This document shows, in pieces, positions 59,755 through 64,000 of a DNA stretch of 64,000 bases; within the stretch, counting starts at the first letter, position 1; every line of letters starts with the position of its first letter. The translations under genes were made by a program, and so were the position numbers. The stretch is from Clitopilus passeckerianus (lineage: Eukaryota; Basidiomycota; Agaricomycetes; Agaricales; Entolomataceae): NCBI GenBank assembly GCA_944990035.1, contig CALYLX010000146.1, positions 496,001-560,000 on the forward strand. Reading direction: 5' to 3'. The notes below the pieces were generated by a model, which saw only the letters and a list, made by a program, of their open reading frames with translations, did not search any database and was not told the origin of the DNA.

Positions 59755-60985
59755 TTACTCCCCTTTCCATTCCTCCTTAGAGATACAGTCGCCTGGTGGA
59801 ATACGAGCGTATCGGTCACCAGCAACATCTGCACTCTCTACGAGCTGTCTAATGGCTTTGACGTCTTCAGGCGAGAGCTTCAGTTCCGCACCCTGGCATT
59901 ATCTTCCAGCCGATCGACGCTTCGGATGCCGGGGATAGGGACAACTTTAAAGAAGGGCGAGTTAGTCAATTGCGAGTTAATCATATGGCAAGGAAAGACG
60001 TACAGTTGTCAGTGCTCGTCCAGAATCCACGCAATGGTGATTTGGACGGGGTGGCGTTATACTTGTCAGCGAAGATCTGCAATTTATCCGCAATAGCCAG
60101 ATTCTTTGGGAAGTTCTCTTCAGAGAAACGAGGAACCGTCAACCGGAAATCGCCCTCCTCGAAATCTGCCCTCGACTTGAATCTTCCCGATCTTCCCATA
60201 ACCAGTCCTCTCGCAAGAGGTGAATACGCAACGACCGCCATTCCAAGCTCGTTGATCGCCTCCACGAACCCAGTCTTCTCGATGTCGATCTCGAACGGAC
60301 TGAACTCCATCTGAGCAGCGATGACCTTCTCTCCAACCCCCGGGACCTCCCTTGCCCTCTTCAGTGTTGCGACACTCGGTTCGGACAGTCCAATCCACTT
60401 GATTTGACCATTGTCGACAAACTCTTTCAGTGTCTCCATTACGACCTCAATGGGAACATTCGGATCGACTCGGTGTTGGTAGTACAAATCGATGTAGTCT
60501 GTTTGGAGAGCTTCGAGGGACTTTTTGAGTTGTGAACGGATGTAGGAGGGGTCGCTGCGGGGACAACCGCGGTCTTCAGGGGTTTGGCCGTCGAGGTTGT
60601 AGCCGCCGAATTTAGTGGCCAGGAAGATCTCTTTGCGACGACCGGTTTCGGCAAACCAGCGGCCCAGGAGAGCCTGACCTGGTAGAGGATAAGGATAAAA
60701 CTAAAGAGAAAAAAAGCAGGGGAAAGAACGTACTGGTTCCATAGACATCGGCGGTGTCCCAGAATGTTACACCACGATCAGCGGCGTAGGTAAGTGTTTT
60801 CAACGACTCATTGTCGTCACTCTTGCCATAAAATGCACCCATACCTACATGTCATCACTGTGAGCACCCTGGGCTTACAATGAAATGGGACTCAAAGACG
60901 TACCCATTGCACCTAATCCTATCGCACTAACGGTAGGGCCATTCTTTCCGAGTTGACGAGTAGGAATTTGCTGTTGGGCAGACAT
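59755..60985 (-). CDS. Aldo/keto reductase with disrupted C-terminal reading frame
   Basis: NADPH-dependent carbonyl reductase of the AKR superfamily (YakC/pyridoxal-reductase-like branch by pattern). Start at 60985: MSAQQQIPTRQLGKNGPTVS, AIGLGAMG. The catalytic tetrad is seen: Asp and Tyr in FWDTADVYG, Lys in LATKFGG and His in YYQHRVDP. The barrel continues: GQIKWIGLSEPSVATLKRA, AAQMEFSPFEIDIE and VAYSPLARGLVMG. From about 60045 the frame departs from family sequence: ITIAWILDEH is present one frame off, and VPIPGIRSVDRLEDNA returns in frame after the 59-nt intron. At about 59891 a missing base gives ARVRN-stop (TGA at 59880). The expected tail, GAELKLSPEDVKAIRQLVES...EEWKGE to TAA at 59755, is present one frame off. 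This is either a pseudogene or sequence errors. Confidence 0.75.
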
Positions 60986-61757
60986 ATTCGAGATTCAAGT
61001 AGAAATGCTTTGGACAATCTGCATTGCATTCCTCGGTATTTATACGAAGTCTTGGATGCCGATTATACATCATTTTCTTCTGGGATTGGGATGTTCATTG
61101 AAGACGACCAAAACAATTTCGGCACCGACATCGGTAGAATGTTGCCCAGAGACTCGCATTCTCTATGACTTGTTTGTGCGGCGCGTAGTTCACTTGCTCA
61201 CCAAGCAATGCGATGGTCGGTGTATTGCCCAGAGGATAATAATACAGTCGAGGTAAACTCGTCGGTTGCATTGCCGAAAGAGGGGAAGGCTGTTGCTTGC
61301 TCCTGCTTGTTTGATGAATTCAAAGTCTGGAGAGATCGGCTGATCATCCGCTTTTTGACAGGTTCTGTAGTCAGCTTCCTTCGGCGCTCAGACAGGCCTT
61401 CGACCATTTTTCCTATTGGCAATCTAGTGTGTACTGACATTCCTTTAAGGCGCCTCATAGACCTGTGCACCCCTTATCCTGACGCTAGTATCCATTTCGG
61501 TTCGTAGGGGTAAAGTTGATCCTTTTACGTCTTCGGCTGCAGAACCCTATGTTCGACTTGAATACGCTGGCTACATTCCTCTCTCCGCTGGATTCTTATC
61601 ATGAATAGGATCGGCTTGCATGTTAAGTCTCCAACCTGCCAGCTCCCTAAAATGAGAAAGATAGACCCACGCGAACTGGAAAAATGGATGAAGCTTGTCC
61701 AGAAGGACACTAAATCGGCAAAGACATAATGGTGTCGACGTCAGGAAAGACATCGGC
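60986..61757. other. Intergenic, 0.8 kb
   Basis: This holds the aldo/keto reductase promoter, then sequence with short overlapping frames on both strands (for example plus 61208-61507). None has motif or splice support. A piece at about 61660-61730 (RKIDPRELEKWMKLVQKDTK) could be an upstream exon of the 61758 gene. Confidence 0.35.
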
Positions 61758-62708
61758 ATGGCTTTGGTATATGCACATCTACTTGGGCACGAGAAGGTAG
61801 GTCTTTCTCAGCCACACTAAACTGTTCTTAACTTGGCTTTCATGCTTGTCGAACAGGACTGGGCATCAAAGATTCCGTGTCCTAGTCAGCCTGGTCACTC
61901 AGCAAGCGGATCGTCTCAGTTGAAGGGCAACAATAAACGTTTGCGAACGGGTACGGATTCAATCCCTCAGCAGGGCCCGTCAGGAATAAAGCGAGCGAAG
62001 GTTCAAGACGGGAGAGGCGTTCCGAACCCTAAGACTACAATCGGTGCGGAGCAGGAGGTACCAATCTCACATGACACGATACAGGAAGACAGACATTGGC
62101 TGGCCCTCCTGAAGGCCCTCGAGGCACCCTACAAGTGCTTTCTACTAAGGCCGAAAATGAGCATCCAGACGGCTCCCTTCCTTGTGGACCACAGGTCAAA
62201 ATGCGGTAAACCCGATGACTGTACGACGTATACCAAGGCCATCACTTGCTTCTGCTGGACCGGTAAGTCAGTTCACTTGTATGCTTGATCTTACGCAGTT
62301 GACGCTTCCATGACAATAGGATACGGACACATGAATATTGCATTCTGTGGATGTGAAGGTGTCGAACGTAATCTTATCTTCAATGGTCTCTTTCTAGCTG
62401 GGTCAACTTCACCCCTGGCAATATCAGCGACTATATTTTAAAACTTTATAGCTGGTTTAGATAACGTCAAGACGTTCCTTGAGATTCTTAGGATGGGATA
62501 CAAGATTCCCCGCATTCCCACTGTTCTGAACTCTAAAGTGGGGAGCCTTTGTTCATAGCATTTGCACGAACTTTGGGCTGTCATGGAACAGGGCACTCCA
62601 GTTGTGGAAGGACTCGACGAGGCGTTTAAGACTGCCCTCCTTGTGTACAAAGAATTGCGACTCCGAGCATCTCAACCTAGGCAATCGGGAACTTCGAGTC
62701 TAAAATAG
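61758..62708 (+). CDS. Unknown gene with in-frame TAG in the last exon
   Basis: Exons 61758-61796, 61857-62262, 62320-62358 and 62452 onward are all in phase. The protein reads MALVYAHLLGHEK, a disordered basic part (SASGSSQLKGNNKRLRTG), HWLALLKALEAPYKCFLLRP, a Cys-rich part (KCGKPDDCTTYTK; ITCFCWTGYGHMNIAFCGCE) and AGLDNVKTFLEILRMGYKIP. A TAG at 62556 interrupts it, but the same frame continues in coding style (HLHELWAVMEQGTPVVEGLD; EAFKTALLVYKELRLRASQP) to TAG at 62706. Either the stop is real (short protein or pseudogene) or a 39-nt intron (GTTCTG...CATAG) removes it. The regular Cys/His spacing could form a zinc site. Family not recognised. Confidence 0.45.
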
Positions 62709-62872
62709 ATATTCCATTTGTTGTTCGTTCTGAACGTATCCGTAGTTTGAAATAGGCGCAAAATTCTTTGAACAGTACCATTTCGGTTTGTCTACGTAAA
62801 TTATATATATTAGGATGACCTGTTTCGGAATACATCCAAGTTCGTGTTGAACCATCCAAGAGAAGATTTTAT

Positions 62873-63117
62873 TCACCCACAATTGGGTAGGAGCTCAAAA
62901 ATGCCGGACATCTCCGGTCTGTGACCTGCAACCCCAGGCTCTTCAACTTCACCCAGCAAGTATCGGAGCTCCTTGCGTGCTTGCGAGACTTGATAACCGC
63001 GTCTCGGTTCTGCGATGCTGAAGTACAGCCGATTTCAAAACGATAGACACCCCAACGTCCCTGTAGGTGTAGAGCAGCATGATCGCGCATCAGTGATCCG
63101 AGATGCCGACCCAGTGT
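62873..63117 (-). CDS. 3' part of an unknown gene overlapping inverted-repeat copy 1
   Basis: The minus-strand frame reads ERARTLGRHLGSLMRDHAAL, then HLQGRWGVYRFEIG. It joins, through a 38-nt GTACTT...TCAAG intron (63026-62989) and in phase, to FSQARKELRYLLGEVEEPGV and AGHRPEMSGIFELLPNCG, with TGA at 62873. The upstream exon is not found. Its central 79 bp recur inverted at 63539-63617. The family is unknown; duplication suggests a multicopy gene. Confidence 0.35.
63024..63102 (-). repeat. Inverted repeat copy 1 (79 bp)
   Basis: On the minus strand this starts CTCGGATCACTGATGCGCG and ends GAAATCGGCTGTA. It matches 74 of 79 bases of 63539-63617 in opposite orientation. It encodes part of the MRDHAALHLQGRWGVYRFEI segment. 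Confidence 0.85.
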
Positions 63118-63538
63118 CCTCGCCCTCTCGTGTTGCGTTCAATGGAAGCAAGTTTCAAACTCTGGGGTAAAAAGCACAATATTCCTACCGGAATAGCTAC
63201 AGAACTGCCTGTAAAATTGTAAGTACGGAAGTTGTACCGATGGATATGCTCCCAGAAGCGGAGCAGCGCCTCCTAAGGATCTAGGGATGCCTGGACCAGC
63301 GATTCTCTGCGGGGTGGCATGGCTGAGCATGAGAGCCATTGAGTGCATAGGCTCCTAATATTCTCCGATGCATTGTTCCCGGAAGATCCAACTGCATCTG
63401 TACACTTTGTTCCATTGAAAAAGCATAACCGATTACCGGCCAAGTACAAACGGTGCTACGTTGCAAACTTGAACGGAACAAGAATGGGCTTTCTATAGCG
63501 TACGAAAGTCCAAGGCGTTCTAAAACCAGTCTATACAC
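63118..63538. other. Spacer between the inverted-repeat copies
   Basis: About 420 bases with only short frames. A minus-strand frame at 63538-63281 has no recognisable motif. No transposase, target-site duplication or other element hallmark is visible. Confidence 0.4.
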
Positions 63539-63617
63539 CTCGGATCACTGATGCGCGATCAAGCTGCTCTGCATGTACAAGGACGTTGGGGTGTCTATCG
63601 TTTTGAAATCGGCTGTA
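63539..63617 (+). repeat. Inverted repeat copy 2 (79 bp)
   Basis: The plus-strand partner of 63024-63102. It encodes MRDQAALHVQGRWGVYRFEI in the same frame as copy 1. Both copies stop matching right after CGGCTGTA and just before CTCGGATC. Confidence 0.85.
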
Positions 63618-63728
63618 ATACGCTATTACATCCCCTGTATGACTGCCTCTTTGACTTGGAAATGACCTTTAAACGCGTCCTGATGCCATCACACTTCCTT
63701 TTCTGCTCTGGAACACGACGTCCAAGAG

Positions 63729-64000
63729 ATGGACCTTGTCCGAAAAGCCAAGCTGTTGAAGGTCAAGGCAGACGTGATGCTTCACCTCGTAGAGTCAATG
63801 CGCCTGCTAGGGACAGCAACAGCGGAGGGGGTCGATGTCACTGAAGTATCCGCATATTTCTTTGCGGATAGCCTATTCGGGCAGAAAACCGAACATGTAG
63901 TTCCGCATTCGCCTGTACCAGGATCACCCACGCCTTCCAGTTCATCTTCATCGATTGGACAGGACACGAACTCAGCTCTCGAGGCTACCTCCTCAAATGA
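63729..64000 (+). CDS. 5' part of an unknown gene, runs off the window
   Basis: Open from ATG 63729 to the right edge without a stop. It reads MDLVRKAKLLKVKADVMLHL, VESMRLLGTATAEGVDVTEV and AYFFADSLFGQKTEHVV, then a Ser/Pro-rich low-complexity tract (PVPGSPTPSSSSSIGQ). The start is helical and basic; the tract after it looks like a linker. The family is unknown. It lies just after inverted-repeat copy 2, and an upstream exon from that copy could not be joined in phase (every tried join makes a TAG). Confidence 0.45.
   Translation, partial: MDLVRKAKLLKVKADVMLHLVESMRLLGTATAEGVDVTEVSAYFFADSLFGQKTEHVVPHSPVPGSPTPSSSSSSIGQDTNSALEATSSN

Overview
This is a nuclear genomic window from a filamentous basidiomycete, most likely an Agaricomycete. 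The genes are broken by many introns of about 40-70 nt with GT...AG ends. The content fits that group: a Jip5-type WD40 protein, an F-box protein of the mushroom type, a Ser-rich membrane protein, a DUF1680/GH127 glycosidase, a pectin methylesterase, IRE1, SET1 and an NLR-like NTPase. There are no bacterial operons and I found no tRNA, rRNA or CRISPR. All exon joins were made by eye from open frames and splice consensus, so spans include introns and individual boundaries may be a few bases off.

Layout. 0-1.25 kb: two tandem cupin genes (+), the first truncated by the window edge. 2.4-3.2 kb: a 210-aa unknown protein (+). 3.2-5.9 kb: no gene seen. 6.5-8.3 kb: an unrecognised multi-exon gene (-), then a possible tiny membrane protein. 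8.7-12.0 kb: secreted GH127-like glycosidase (-). 13.0-15.5 kb: type II membrane GT32-like glycosyltransferase (-). 15.7-17.4 kb: cytosolic seryl-tRNA synthetase (-), sharing a 297-bp promoter with an acidic nuclear-type protein (+, 17.7-18.5 kb). 18.8-19.0 kb: a two-exon small protein (-). 19.6-21.9 kb: 749-aa Ser/Pro-rich membrane protein (+). 22-26 kb: accessory-looking stretch with fragmentary coding frames. 26.4-29.6 kb: NLR-like NTPase with an N-terminal helical bundle and TPRs (+). 30.0-34.2 kb: IRE1 (-). 35.7-36.9 kb: pectin methylesterase (+). 39.0-41.3 kb: F-box protein (+). 41.8-43.7 kb: JIP5 (+). 45.0-47.3 kb: ALDH7-type dehydrogenase (+). 47.7-49.4 kb: unknown coiled-coil-like protein (+). 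49.4-52.7 kb: nearly empty. 52.7-57.8 kb: SET1 histone H3K4 methyltransferase (-). 59.8-61.0 kb: aldo/keto reductase with damaged 3' end (-). 61.8-64.0 kb: unknown genes and a 79-bp inverted repeat.

Functionally the core genes are housekeeping: translation, ribosome biogenesis, chromatin, ER stress and aldehyde/lysine metabolism. Two enzymes with predicted secretion signals act on plant cell-wall polymers (pectin methylesterase and the arabinofuranosidase-like GH127). IRE1 and the GT32 enzyme act in the secretory pathway.

The most interesting locus is the NLR-like gene at 26.4-29.6 kb, whose N-terminal domain looks like the MLKL/HeLo-type cell-death helical bundle. It lies next to a stretch of decayed or rapidly evolving coding frames. 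Other points for a second look are the aldo/keto reductase with three apparent single-base frame breaks, the inverted repeat at 63 kb with mostly synonymous differences, several candidate introns of 37-44 nt, and an intron hairpin that covers its own branch-point sequence.
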